Part shown: positions 1 through 8,197 of the stretch, piece by piece
Layout of the letters: each line of letters begins with the position of its first letter
Position numbering within the stretch: position 1 is the first letter of the stretch
Assembly: GCA_023423535.1 (NCBI GenBank)
Contig: JAFAFL010000114.1
Span: forward strand, 1-15,084
Source of the DNA: Pseudomonadota bacterium
GTDB taxonomy: Bacteria > Myxococcota > Myxococcia > Myxococcales > Myxococcaceae
Length of the DNA stretch: 15,084 nucleotides
Direction of reading: 5' to 3'
Notes under the pieces: generated by a model
The model's input: only the letters and a program-made list of their open reading frames with translations
The model's database searches: none
What the model was told of the DNA's origin: nothing
Program-made: the position numbers and the translations under genes

Positions 1-58
1 CCCCGGCGCTCCCCAGCAGCGCCACCCCCGCCAAAAGCCCCAGCAGCTTCCTATTCAT
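1..58 (-). CDS. N-terminus of an exported protein (partial, runs off the left edge)
   Basis: Only 19 codons are visible, read leftwards from an ATG whose complement is at 56-58. They encode MNRKLLGLLAGVALLGSAG. This is a textbook signal peptide start: two basic residues (R3, K4) followed by a Leu/Ala/Gly/Val hydrophobic core, so the product is probably exported through Sec. A purine-rich GGGGGGA lies about 8 nt before the ATG and can serve as ribosome binding site. The mature protein lies outside the window, so neither function nor the cleavage site (signal peptidase I or lipoprotein type) can be given. It follows addA on the same strand after a gap of 139 bp. Confidence 0.6.
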   Translation of the reverse strand, partial: MNRKLLGLLAGVALLGSAG

Positions 59-197
59 GTCCGGTCCCCCCGAGTGCCGGGCGCAGCGCCCGTTCGGGCT
101 CGAATCTGGGCGCCGGCCAGCGGCGGAGGAACCACCTTGGACAGTCGAGCAGGCAGCCTCCCGGTCCGTCACCCGGGGGGCATCAACACCGCCCGGC
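59..197. other. Gap between addA and the exported-protein gene
   Basis: I see no gene and no T-tailed terminator here. The only structure is a perfect inverted repeat at 78-92, CGGGCGC-A-GCGCCCG (7-bp arms around one base), about 20 bp upstream of the exported-protein start. The centre is too small for an RNA hairpin. It could be a protein-binding site or simply a product of the high GC content. Confidence 0.35.
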
Positions 198-3100
198 TCA
201 AGGGGCCGGCTCGGCGAGGCGCACCGGCACCACCATCCCCACCAGCGGCAAGTGGATGAAGACCTCGCCCACCGGACGGCCACCGGCCTCCGCCGCCGCG
301 CGCGCGTACTCCATCAACTGTCCGGCGTGCGTCGCCGCCCGCGCCAGAGCCTGCTCCGTCGTGCCGGGGAAGCTCTTGTGGTCCACCACGTGGACGCCCT
401 CCGCAGAAGCGAGCATGAGGTCGGCGCGGCCGCGCAGCACGGTCCCGCCCTCGAGCTCACGCTGCACCGGCCACTCCCGCCACCACTCGGCCTGGGGCCA
501 CTTCGCCTCCGCCCAGGCGCGGAACCTGTCCGACGCCTGCAGCAGCGCCGCGGGCTGGAGCGCCGCGGGCACGCCCCACCCGTCGAGCAGCCGCCGCGCG
601 AGCTCGAGCCTCTCGGTTGCCGCCAGCCCGGGGACGTCCGCCGCGAGGAACCCGTGCACTGCCTCGCCCACCCGCGCCATGTCCGGCTCCCCGGAGAGCG
701 CGAGCCTCTCTCCGAGCCGCTCCGGCTCGCCGACAGTGCCCGCGGCCTCGAGCCCCGACGGCTGCGCCCACGCCGGGGGATGGGTCACCGCGCCCTTCGC
801 CACGTACCCCTCGCCGGGCTCGACCGCTGCCTCCACCGCCTCCTGCGGCTCGAGATCCCGCTCGCGGATCTCCACGCAGCATCCGGCCCAGGTCGCGCTG
901 CCGTCCACCGGCTGCGACAAGAGCGGCCCCGACTCACCGGCGAGCAGCGCGCCAAACCCGTGCGACACCGACTCGCCACGGCCGGCGAGCACCAGCCGGT
1001 CGCGCGCGCGGGTCCAGCCCACGTAGGCCAACCTCAGGTTCTGCGCCCGCGCCCGCGCCTCGGCGCGCTTCTGCTCCGCACTCTCCCCAAGCCGCTGGTG
1101 GAAGGGCGCCTTGCTCTGGTTCCGCAGGTAGGGCGTGGGCCAGAACCTCATCCACCGCCCGCCGAGCGCGTCCTCGATGTCCACCCGCTCCCGGTCGCTC
1201 TCCACGTGGACGCCGAGCGCAGTGGCGCCCTTCGGCGCGCCAAAGAGCACCACCACCGGCCACTCGAGTCCCTTCGCCCGGTGCCAGGTCAGCACCACCA
1301 CGGACTCGGGACCACCCTCGGTGGCCTGCTCGTCCACCCCGCCCGCCGCCAGCTCGTCGAAGTGGGCCACGAGCCCCGCCGCCGTCGCGGCCGCCCCGTC
1401 CTGCAGCGCGGAGGAGACGTAGGACACCGCCTGCACCCGCAGCGCATCGAGGTTCGCGAGCCGCTGCGCGCTGTCCCCCCACGCGAGGCAGGCCCCCCGC
1501 ACATCGAGCGCATCGGTCACCGCGTCGAAGGCGGTCAGCGCCCCGGCGAACGGGAGGGACTCACGCAGCGCGCGCATCCGTTCGCGGTGGCCCAGATGAT
1601 CGAAGGCCTCGCTTCCCGGCTTCAGGAGCACCGCATCGAGGAAGCCCTCCGCGTCGTCCGCGTAGTGCAGGAGCCGAGCGACCTCGGCCGAGGCCAGCGC
1701 GTCCTCGTCGTCCACGAAGAGCCGGAGCGCCGCGCTGACCAGCCGCGCCTCGGGGGTGTCCATCAGACCGGTGCGCGGGACCACCGCCCGGATGCCCAGC
1801 GCCTCCAGCGCGTTCGCGGTGCTGCTGCACTCGGCGTTCGTCGAGCACAGCACCGCCACGTCACCGGGGACGAGCGGCCGCGTGCGCCCCGTCACCCGAT
1901 CCCGCACCTGCGCGCCCTCCGCGAGCACCTGCCGCACGCCGGCCGCCACCGCGCCGATGTCCGCCGCCACGTTCTTTGTCCGAAGCCGCCAGTGCTCGAA
2001 CGGCGCGCCCAGGCCGGCGGGCTCGGTGGGGACGCCCGGCGTGAGCACCACCCGTTCGCGCGGGATGCCCTGCTCCGGGAAGCAGCGCGCGAAGAGCTCG
2101 CTGGTGGCCTCCACGAGCTTCGGCCGGCTGCGCCATGACTGGGCCAGCGTCTCGGGCTGTCCGTCCCCCAGCAACTGCACCAGCGCCGCGTCCATCAGCG
2201 TCGGGTCCGTGCCGCGGAAGCCGAAGATGGACTGCTTCTGATCGCCCACCCACACGCTGCGCTTCGCCAGACCCGCCAGCTCGAGAAAGATCGCCAGCTG
2301 GAGCGGGCTCGTGTCCTGGAACTCGTCCACCAGCACGAGGTCCAGCTCCCCCGCAAGGCGGGCGCGGATGTCCTCCCGCCGCAAGAGCTTCAGCGCGAGC
2401 ACCTCCTGATCGACGAAGTCGATCACGCCCCACGCCCGCTTGTGCGCCGCGTAGGCCTCCAACGTCCGGGCGGCAAGCTCGAAGCAGAGCCGGACCGCGC
2501 GCTCGAGGTCCGCGTGCAGCCGGGGGTGGCGGTCGTGCAGGGCCGCCGTCACGAGAACCCCATCCGCCAGCTCCGCGGACTTCTTCCCCGGCGCGAGGCC
2601 CGCCAGCCCCAGCCACTCCGACCACGGCAGCGGCCGCCCCGACCGGAGCCTCGTGCGGGCCCGCGCTGCCCGTTCGAACTCCCTCTTCGTCTTGTCGGTC
2701 GTGTCCCGATCGAGGTCCACCTCGCTGCAGAAGCGCTCCAGCGCCGCCAGCAGCGCTGCGTCCGCCGCCGCGCCCTCCGCCTCCGCGACCGGTTCGCCAA
2801 AGAGGGCGAGGAGCCCGGCGACGCTCCGCTCAGCGCTCTGCGCCAGCGCGTCGGCGGAGAGCCCGTTCGTGCGGGCGCGGTCCACGATCTGGTTCACCGC
2901 CTCCGCCCAATCGAACTCCGCCATCCGCTCCCCCAGCGCCGACAGCTCGTCCGAGACCTCCGGCGTGAGGACCTCGGTGAGGGACCTCCGCAGCGCGACC
3001 TTCGCCCGCACCTCGTCGAGCACGCCCAGGGACGGCGACAGCTCCAATTCGAAGGCGAACTCCGAGACCAGCGCGCCGCAGACCGCGTTGACGGTCCCGA

Positions 3101-3323
3101 TCCGCGCCGCCCCCAGCCGCTGCGCCTCTTCGATGCGCCCCGCCTGCAGCAGCCGCGTCCGCACCCGCTCCTGAAGCTCGGCCGCGGCCTTGTTGGTGAA
3201 GGTCGTCGCCAACACCGCTTCCGGCGCCGCGCTCCCGTCGCAGATGGCCCCCTCGAGCACCTTCGACAGCCGCGTCGTCTTCCCGCTGCCGGCGCTCGCC
3301 GAGATGATGTCGATGCGAAGCAT
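198..3323 (-). CDS. addA: AddA-type UvrD/RecB helicase-nuclease
   Basis: The product is 1041 aa, a superfamily 1A helicase with a C-terminal RecB-type nuclease. Such a subunit works with AddB to unwind and trim double-strand break ends for RecA loading. Visible motifs in order: Walker A ASAGSGKT (9-16); TFTNKAAAELQERV just after it; Walker B VDEFQDTSP (from 332) followed by VWVGDQKQSIFGFRG; WHRAKGLEWPVVV (from 680); YVGWTRARDRLVL (about 766-778); and a PD-(D/E)XK nuclease with D968, D981-H982-K983 and Q1002...Y1006. The usual D-x-K is DHK, as in many AddA proteins. The start at 3323 is chosen because the family begins right before Walker A and AAGGAGG lies 7 nt upstream; a longer open frame to 3737 only shadows addB. 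The ATG shares one base with the addB stop (TGATG), so translation is probably coupled. The name rests on motifs and on the addB-addA order; AdnA-like naming is less likely. Confidence 0.92.
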   Translation of the reverse strand: MLRIDIISASAGSGKTTRLSKVLEGAICDGSAAPEAVLATTFTNKAAAELQERVRTRLLQAGRIEEAQRLGAARIGTVNAVCGALVSEFAFELELSPSLGVLDEVRAKVALRRSLTEVLTPEVSDELSALGERMAEFDWAEAVNQIVDRARTNGLSADALAQSAERSVAGLLALFGEPVAEAEGAAADAALLAALERFCSEVDLDRDTTDKTKREFERAARARTRLRSGRPLPWSEWLGLAGLAPGKKSAELADGVLVTAALHDRHPRLHADLERAVRLCFELAARTLEAYAAHKRAWGVIDFVDQEVLALKLLRREDIRARLAGELDLVLVDEFQDTSPLQLAIFLELAGLAKRSVWVGDQKQSIFGFRGTDPTLMDAALVQLLGDGQPETLAQSWRSRPKLVEATSELFARCFPEQGIPRERVVLTPGVPTEPAGLGAPFEHWRLRTKNVAADIGAVAAGVRQVLAEGAQVRDRVTGRTRPLVPGDVAVLCSTNAECSSTANALEALGIRAVVPRTGLMDTPEARLVSAALRLFVDDEDALASAEVARLLHYADDAEGFLDAVLLKPGSEAFDHLGHRERMRALRESLPFAGALTAFDAVTDALDVRGACLAWGDSAQRLANLDALRVQAVSYVSSALQDGAAATAAGLVAHFDELAAGGVDEQATEGGPESVVVLTWHRAKGLEWPVVVLFGAPKGATALGVHVESDRERVDIEDALGGRWMRFWPTPYLRNQSKAPFHQRLGESAEQKRAEARARAQNLRLAYVGWTRARDRLVLAGRGESVSHGFGALLAGESGPLLSQPVDGSATWAGCCVEIRERDLEPQEAVEAAVEPGEGYVAKGAVTHPPAWAQPSGLEAAGTVGEPERLGERLALSGEPDMARVGEAVHGFLAADVPGLAATERLELARRLLDGWGVPAALQPAALLQASDRFRAWAEAKWPQAEWWREWPVQRELEGGTVLRGRADLMLASAEGVHVVDHKSFPGTTEQALARAATHAGQLMEYARAAAEAGGRPVGEVFIHLPLVGMVVPVRLAEPAP

Positions 3324-5935
3324 CACTTCGCCTCCTTCCGGGCCGCGAAGGCCTTTCCGCACAGGGTCGTGTAGTCGCAGAAGCGGCAGGGCGGCTCGAG
3401 CACCAGCCCCTCCTCGGTCAGCGCGCTTCCCTCCACCGGCGCCGCGCCCTCTCCGCCGTCGATCGCCGGAGCAAAGAGCTGACCTGCGCGCAGCTCGTTC
3501 CGCCGCTGCCGGTGCGTGGCCTCCATCCCCTTCCACGTCTCCCGGAGGGACGGGCCCTCCACCGCCTCGGCGCCGGGCATTGCCCCCGCGTCGGTGAAGA
3601 GGAGGCGCTGGCGCTGCAGGATGAAGTAGCCCGCCGGAACCTCTTCGTCCGCCCCGGCCACGATCCTCGCGTACGCCGCCAACTGGTGCGCGGTGCCCTC
3701 GGCAAGCGAGTCCCGCCGGTACTTCGCCCCGCCCCACTTGAGGTCGATCACCGCCGGCCTGCCGCCGAGGTCGATCACCAGATCCGGCTGTCCCTCCAGC
3801 ACCCCGTCCAGCGCCGCGCGCGACTGCACCTGCTCCACGCTGCGGACGGTGGCGCCGGAGGACTGCAGCAGGCGGAAGAGCTCCTTCGCCGCCTGGCCGG
3901 TGGCGCGCCTCGCCTGCGACTTCGCCACGTCCGCGCCGGGACGGAAGAGCGGCGCCGCGAGCCTCGGGCCCAGCTCGTCGAAGAGCGACTGCGCCTTCGC
4001 CTCCGCCGCGTCAGGCGTCAGCTTCGGAGGACCGCCCACCGAGTCCTGAAGCAGGCTCGCCATCAGCGCGTGGGCGGTGTCCCCGAGCAGGTTCTCCGCC
4101 TCCGGCAGCCGCGCGGTGGCGCCGCCGTAGAGCCTGCCCGCGCGCTGCAGCGCCCACTTCAGCGAGCAGGCCATGAGGTCCCCGAGGCTCGTCGGCGACA
4201 GCTTCTCCGTCGGCTCGAGCGGGACCTGCGTGTGCAGCGCGCGCGACGGTGCGGGCACCGGGAGCCCCTGCGGCCGGTGCTTCGGCGCGGGCCTCTCGAA
4301 CGGCGGAGTGCGCGAGACGAGCCGAGCCACGTCCTCGTCGCTCTTCGCCCGGGCTCGGATCTCGTCGAACGCCGGATGGGGGAACGCCTCGCTCCCGTCC
4401 TCGTCGCGCTGCGGGCACACGAGCAGGAGCGAGGAGACCGTCTGCCCGAGCGGCCGGCTCCAGCGCTGCGCATTCGCCCGCGCCACCGCGCCCCGTGCGG
4501 GAACCTCCACGCCGGCCCTCTTCAGCGCGGAGAGCTCCTCCGGCCAGAGCCCGAGCGCGCGCTCGCGGGGCGCCGTGCCGGCGCAGAAGCGCCACCACAC
4601 CGTCCGCTCCACCGGACCACACACCGCCCCGGGTGAGGCCACCAGCCGAAGCCCCGCCTCCGGCGTCCAGATGGGCATCCGCGCCACGGAGGACGTCGCC
4701 TCCTCCACGAACCGCCGCAGCTGCGCCGCCGTCACCTCGCTGAAGCCGGAGAGGTGCAGCAGCCGCTCGAAGAGCTGGCACTGGGCGAAGGCGCGGCCGA
4801 AGTGCGCGGCGTGCGACTCGTCGAGCGCGAGCCGTCCCTGCAGCCACTTCGTCAGCACCGCGAGCCGGCGGCGCACCTCCGAGACCGGGCAGGTCCCCGT
4901 GGTCACCCCGGGCGCGAGCAGGATCTGCAGCCGCTGGGAGATCTTTTCCCGCCGGTCCTCCTCCTCGATCGCCGCGAGCCCTTCGGCGAGCGCCCGCCGC
5001 CAGGGATCGCTGTCCACCGCCGGCCGCTGCTGCAGCGCCCGCACCAGCCGCCACGCCACCGAGCGCGGCACGGGACCGGTGGGCAGGGTCAGCAGCTCCA
5101 GCGCCCGCTGCGGATCCGGCGGCGACCAGAGGAGCGCGAGGGTCAGCGGGAGGACCTGCAGCAGCGCGTCGTCGAGCGCCGGTTCCGCCGCGCCCACCAC
5201 CGGCACCCCGTGACGCCGGAGCGCGCGGTCGAGCGCTGCATCCGCGCCGATGACGACCGTGGACGAGAGGTCCCCGAGGCTCGCGAGCCAGGCCGCCGTC
5301 TCCTCCGCCGCCTGCAGAAGTCCCGACGGACGGATCAGCGTCAGCGAGCCGTCGCCCTCGATGGAGAAACCCTGTTCGCGCACCCGCGCGAGATCTCCCT
5401 TCGCCGGGGCCGGCGTGAGCGCGGTGACGACCATCCGCGTTCCCCGCCGCTCGAGCCCGGAGATGACCTCGCGCCAGCGTGCGGGCAGCGCATCCGGCGG
5501 CACGAAGAGCCGGAGCTCGGCGATCCCGCTGTCCCGCCGCCCCGCCAGCGCGCAGACCTCCGCCAACCGGTCGGCGAAGCCGGGCGGCGCGGCACTGGTG
5601 ACCTCCGCCAGGGCCGCGAGCCGCGGCGTGACCGGCTGGAAGTTCCAGCCGCACATCCGCAGCGAATCGCGCAGCCCCAACAGGCGCTCCGCCGTCGCCA
5701 GCGGGTTCGCGCCGAGCGAGCCGCTCCAGAAACCGGGCGTCTGCCGGAGGGAGGGGATGATCGCCGCCGTCCGCTCTGCCGCCGGCACGCGAAGGCCCCC
5801 GAGCCCGAACGAGGTCTCGAGTATCCCCAGCAGGCCGGACTCGCCCACCCAGCTCTCGCCCACCGCAGCACGCCGGCCGGCGAGCGGCCCGGGCCAGGCG
5901 CCGCCGTCGAAGTCAGCGTCGAAGGTGATGATCAT
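3323..5935 (-). CDS. addB: AddB-type PD-(D/E)XK nuclease with iron-sulfur cysteines
   Basis: The product is 870 aa, the partner of AddA in break-end processing. The C-terminal third is a RecB-type nuclease: D718 (QPDLVID), D731-L732-K733 (VIDLKWGG) and Q751...Y755. Four cysteines are placed as in the AddB 4Fe-4S staple: C590 before the nuclease and C850, C853, C859 at the very end (CRFCDYTTLC). The N-terminal helicase-like region shows no Walker A; it starts MIITFDADFDGG and continues into a GESWVGESGLLGILE stretch, so it is probably a non-catalytic scaffold. The ATG at 5935 has AGGAG about 10 nt upstream; in-frame codons further up lack a binding site. The gene is shorter than Bacillus AddB (about 1160 aa). 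It lies 108 bp after the DUF3293 gene and overlaps addA by one base. Confidence 0.85.
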   Translation of the reverse strand: MIITFDADFDGGAWPGPLAGRRAAVGESWVGESGLLGILETSFGLGGLRVPAAERTAAIIPSLRQTPGFWSGSLGANPLATAERLLGLRDSLRMCGWNFQPVTPRLAALAEVTSAAPPGFADRLAEVCALAGRRDSGIAELRLFVPPDALPARWREVISGLERRGTRMVVTALTPAPAKGDLARVREQGFSIEGDGSLTLIRPSGLLQAAEETAAWLASLGDLSSTVVIGADAALDRALRRHGVPVVGAAEPALDDALLQVLPLTLALLWSPPDPQRALELLTLPTGPVPRSVAWRLVRALQQRPAVDSDPWRRALAEGLAAIEEEDRREKISQRLQILLAPGVTTGTCPVSEVRRRLAVLTKWLQGRLALDESHAAHFGRAFAQCQLFERLLHLSGFSEVTAAQLRRFVEEATSSVARMPIWTPEAGLRLVASPGAVCGPVERTVWWRFCAGTAPRERALGLWPEELSALKRAGVEVPARGAVARANAQRWSRPLGQTVSSLLLVCPQRDEDGSEAFPHPAFDEIRARAKSDEDVARLVSRTPPFERPAPKHRPQGLPVPAPSRALHTQVPLEPTEKLSPTSLGDLMACSLKWALQRAGRLYGGATARLPEAENLLGDTAHALMASLLQDSVGGPPKLTPDAAEAKAQSLFDELGPRLAAPLFRPGADVAKSQARRATGQAAKELFRLLQSSGATVRSVEQVQSRAALDGVLEGQPDLVIDLGGRPAVIDLKWGGAKYRRDSLAEGTAHQLAAYARIVAGADEEVPAGYFILQRQRLLFTDAGAMPGAEAVEGPSLRETWKGMEATHRQRRNELRAGQLFAPAIDGGEGAAPVEGSALTEEGLVLEPPCRFCDYTTLCGKAFAARKEAK

Positions 5936-6043
5936 TCGCTCTTCTCCTGGGCGCCTGGCCCGCCACCGTACCAGCCCGTCATCACGCCCCCAGGACGCCC
6001 GGGCCGGGCGCCCCCCCACCTGCGCCCGGACCAGATGCCCGGC
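5936..6043. other. Short gap between the DUF3293 gene and addB
   Basis: This 108-bp spacer carries the addB ribosome binding site (CCAGGAGAAGAGCG directly before the ATG) and a perfect GC-only inverted repeat at 5996-6010 (CGCCCGG-G-CCGGGCG). There is no T-tract after the repeat, so it is not a convincing terminator. I see no clear promoter, and addB is most simply read as part of the upstream transcript. Confidence 0.35.
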
Positions 6044-6499
6044 TCATGGCAGCACGCTGCCGCTGTCACAGAGGACGATCCGCGCGGGCCCGCCCACCAG
6101 CCCGTGAAGGATCGCGTTCTGCCCGAACGCCCGCCCCAACCTCAGCGCCTCGCTCAGGCTGATCCCCACCGCCATCCACTTCGGCTCGGGAGTCCAGGCG
6201 CCGTCGTCCCCGCGCCCCTCACCGGGCCAGACCGTGTCGGTCAGGGCCCGCAGCTCCCGCTCCAGCCCCGCGTGCGCACGGACGTTGTCTGCGTCGTCCG
6301 GCGGCCGCTTCGACCGCGGGTTGTAGGCGGTGACCATCGCCCACTCGCGACACCCGGCCGCTTCGCGCGCGAGGAAGCGATCCCACTCCGGATGGAGCGC
6401 GCCGTGCCGCAGCACGAAGGGCTCGTCCGCGCCGCGCCCGGGCGGCCAGACGACGTACGCCGTCCGCCGGTACGCCTCTGCGAGCGGCCCGTCGATCAT
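6044..6499 (-). CDS. DUF3293 domain protein
   Basis: The product is 151 aa, covering essentially the whole length of the DUF3293 family. Family hallmarks visible are the early Y-x-x-T-x-Y segment (AYRRTAYVVW), the central WAMVTAYNPRSKRPPDDADN, and the C-terminal AFGQNAILHGLVGGPARIVL with the FGQ-AI-G signature. The biochemical function of the family is not known to me. The ATG at 6499 overlaps the stop of the TPR gene by one base (TGATG), and GGCGGAG precedes it, so translation is probably coupled. No signal peptide or membrane segment is seen; the protein should be cytoplasmic. It sits between the TPR gene and addB, which makes a link to DNA repair possible but unproven. Confidence 0.8.
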   Translation of the reverse strand: MIDGPLAEAYRRTAYVVWPPGRGADEPFVLRHGALHPEWDRFLAREAAGCREWAMVTAYNPRSKRPPDDADNVRAHAGLERELRALTDTVWPGEGRGDDGAWTPEPKWMAVGISLSEALRLGRAFGQNAILHGLVGGPARIVLCDSGSVLP

Positions 6500-7125
6500 C
6501 AGCACTCCGCCGCGCCTTCCACCGGCAGCCCGAACGGGACGTCCGCCGCCGCGATGGTCGCCGCCTCCGCCTCGCAGCGCACCGCCAGCTCCAGGTTCCC
6601 CATCCCCCGCGCGAACACGCCCTTCAGCACCCACGCGTCGCGCGACACCGGCGCGAGCAGCGTCACCGCATCGAGCAGGCGAAGCGCGCCCACCTGGTCC
6701 CCGGCCGCAAAGAGGTGCCGCGCCATCGCCAGGTGGGACGGCACGTCCGCCTCTCCGGCGCCGAGAAGCATCTGGTACAGCCGCGGCGTGGACGGGTCGT
6801 CCGCCGAACGCGAGGCGTCCGCCAGCGCGGCGCGCAACCGGCCGGAGATGACGTCGAACGACCGCTGCGTGGTCGGGTTGAAGGGGTCGAGGTTCACGGC
6901 TTCGCTCATGGTGCTGAACGCCAGCTCCAGTTCTCCAAGGTTGTCGTACGCCACGGCGAGCCCCCACAGCAGGTACGCCGACCGCAGCCCCAGCTTCGTT
7001 GCGCGCGCGCGGAGCTGCAGGAACAGGTCCCTCGCCTCCGCATAGTCAGTCTCTTCCAGCAGCTTCTGCGCGCGGTGCACCTCCCAGAGCACCTCGCGGA
7101 TCCGCTGGTCGGGGAAGGTCCGCAT
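6499..7125 (-). CDS. TPR-repeat protein
   Basis: The product is 208 aa and almost all helical. It has tetratricopeptide-like helix pairs at about 15-47 (EVHRAQKLLEETDYAEARDL), 50-83 (a good TPR match: WGLAVAYDNLGELELAFSTM followed by NLDP), and again at about 131-163 and 164-190. TPRs bind partner proteins; no catalytic motif is present. The ATG at 7125 is chosen because AAAGGAG lies about 10 nt upstream, while codons further up belong to the 5' region and give a low-complexity Arg/Ser-rich extension. It is the first gene of the tightly packed TPR-DUF3293-addB-addA set, and its stop overlaps the next start. Its own function is unknown. Confidence 0.8.
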   Translation of the reverse strand: MRTFPDQRIREVLWEVHRAQKLLEETDYAEARDLFLQLRARATKLGLRSAYLLWGLAVAYDNLGELELAFSTMSEAVNLDPFNPTTQRSFDVISGRLRAALADASRSADDPSTPRLYQMLLGAGEADVPSHLAMARHLFAAGDQVGALRLLDAVTLLAPVSRDAWVLKGVFARGMGNLELAVRCEAEAATIAAADVPFGLPVEGAAEC

Positions 7126-7159
7126 CCGTCGTCCGCTCCTTTGTTCGCTTCGACGGAGC

Positions 7160-7181
7160 ACCTTAAGGATGGGACGGACAT
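7160..7181 (-). promoter_or_regulatory. Possible promoter of the TPR-DUF3293-addBA set (RecA-NDp-like, weak)
   Basis: Read on the minus strand, ATGTCCGTC (7181-7173) is followed after 7 nt by TAAGGT (7165-7160). The known actinobacterial DNA-damage promoter RecA-NDp has TTGTCRGTG, 8 nt, then TAnnnT. This match is partial: TGTC plus GT are kept, the R position is C, and the spacing is one short. A start about 7 nt after TAAGGT would give a leader of roughly 28 nt containing the AAAGGAG of the TPR gene, which is sensible geometry. The transfer of an actinobacterial motif to this organism is inference. Confidence 0.3.
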
Positions 7182-7231
7182 GACCCGCTCGCGTGGATCC
7201 GAACGGGGGGCACGCGCTCGTGGAGGATCGC

Positions 7232-8197
7232 TCAGCCGCCGTAGATCGCCCGGAGCGCCGCCACCCGCTCACCGAGCCGCGCGCGCAGGGACTCCGGCTC
7301 GAGCACCTCGACCTCGCCGCCGTACCCGAGCACCCACGACTGGAGGAAGTGCTCCCCTCCGAGGTGCGCCCGCACGGTCACGCTCCCATCCGCGTTGCGC
7401 TCCGCGGTCTCCGGCCAGTGCGCCTCGGCCACGTGCTCCACCCGTCGCGAGAAGCGGACGACCACATCCTGCTCCCCGCCCGACGGCAGATAGAGATGGT
7501 CGAGCGCGTACCGTTCCGTCGGCGGTCCCAGGTGCGCTTCGAAGTGCCTTCCGGTGCGGCGGACGGCGCTCATCCGATCGAGCCGGTAGAGGTGCTCCTC
7601 GCCCTTCTCCGCGTTCCACGCCGCGAGGTACCAGCGCCCGCTGTGGAGAAGGATGGTCCGGGGCTCCAGCCTCCGCGCGCTCCGTTCGCCGTTGCCCCAC
7701 GCGAGGTAGTCCACCTCCACCTCCGCGCGCGCGGCGATGGCCTCCTCCAGCTCCGTCCGGAACGGGGGCGCGTCCTGCGTCTCCACCCGCGCCGCACGCC
7801 CGAGCAGCGCCGCCTCCAGCTCCCGGTCGTGCTGCGCCGGCAGTGCGGCCCGGAGCTTCTGGGTCACCGACTCCACCGCCTCGATCCCCGACGCCTCGAG
7901 GGGATTGAGCGCCGCGAGCAGCGCCGCCGCCTCCACCGAGGTGAACCGCGGCGGGTGCGCGAAGGCCTGGGGGAGAAACACCCGCACCCGCTCGTCCTCG
8001 ATCGCCACCTCGACGAAGTCGCCGGGCGAGCCGTTGGGGTCGCCCACCAGGCTCAGCGCCTCGACGTCCTCGGTGAGCGCCTCCACCGACCGGAGGCCGA
8101 GAACCTCCAGCGCCTCCGCCACCGGGATCCCCTCCTCGCCGTGCCGGTGGGCGAGCGGGACGAGCACGAGCAACCGCTTCAGCCGCTCGAGGTTCAT
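7232..8197 (-). CDS. WYL-domain transcriptional regulator (PafC-like)
   Basis: The product is 321 aa with the full architecture of WYL regulators. It has an N-terminal winged-helix region (about 1-75, starting MNLERLKRLLVLVPLAHRHG), a linker (TSVEAAALLAALNPLEASG), the WYL domain with the canonical SGRWYLAAWNAEKGEEHLYR core (W189-Y190-L191) and YRLDRM, and a C-terminal WCX-type region ending in LRARLGERVAALRAIYGG. WYL domains bind nucleic-acid ligands and control DNA binding, often in response to DNA damage or phage. The ATG at 8197 overlaps the stop of the upstream WYL gene (ATGA), so translation is coupled. The order of two full-length WYL genes in tandem is like pafB-pafC, but the pafA and tat neighbours typical of actinobacteria are absent, so no symbol is given. 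Confidence 0.87.
   Translation of the reverse strand: MNLERLKRLLVLVPLAHRHGEEGIPVAEALEVLGLRSVEALTEDVEALSLVGDPNGSPGDFVEVAIEDERVRVFLPQAFAHPPRFTSVEAAALLAALNPLEASGIEAVESVTQKLRAALPAQHDRELEAALLGRAARVETQDAPPFRTELEEAIAARAEVEVDYLAWGNGERSARRLEPRTILLHSGRWYLAAWNAEKGEEHLYRLDRMSAVRRTGRHFEAHLGPPTERYALDHLYLPSGGEQDVVVRFSRRVEHVAEAHWPETAERNADGSVTVRAHLGGEHFLQSWVLGYGGEVEVLEPESLRARLGERVAALRAIYGG

Noticed and set aside
57..2138. A 693-codon open frame on the plus strand antisense to addA
   Set aside because: It is rich in Arg, Pro, His and Gly with no domain and lies opposite clear helicase motifs. Long antisense frames are expected in GC-rich DNA.
5996..6010. GC-rich palindrome between the DUF3293 gene and addB as a terminator
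   Set aside because: There is no T-tract after it and the central spacing of one base does not permit a normal hairpin loop.
4754..7045. A 763-codon plus-strand open frame over addB, DUF3293 and TPR genes
   Set aside because: Low-complexity Arg/Pro/Glu composition, no start signal, and it covers three genes with recognisable products on the other strand.
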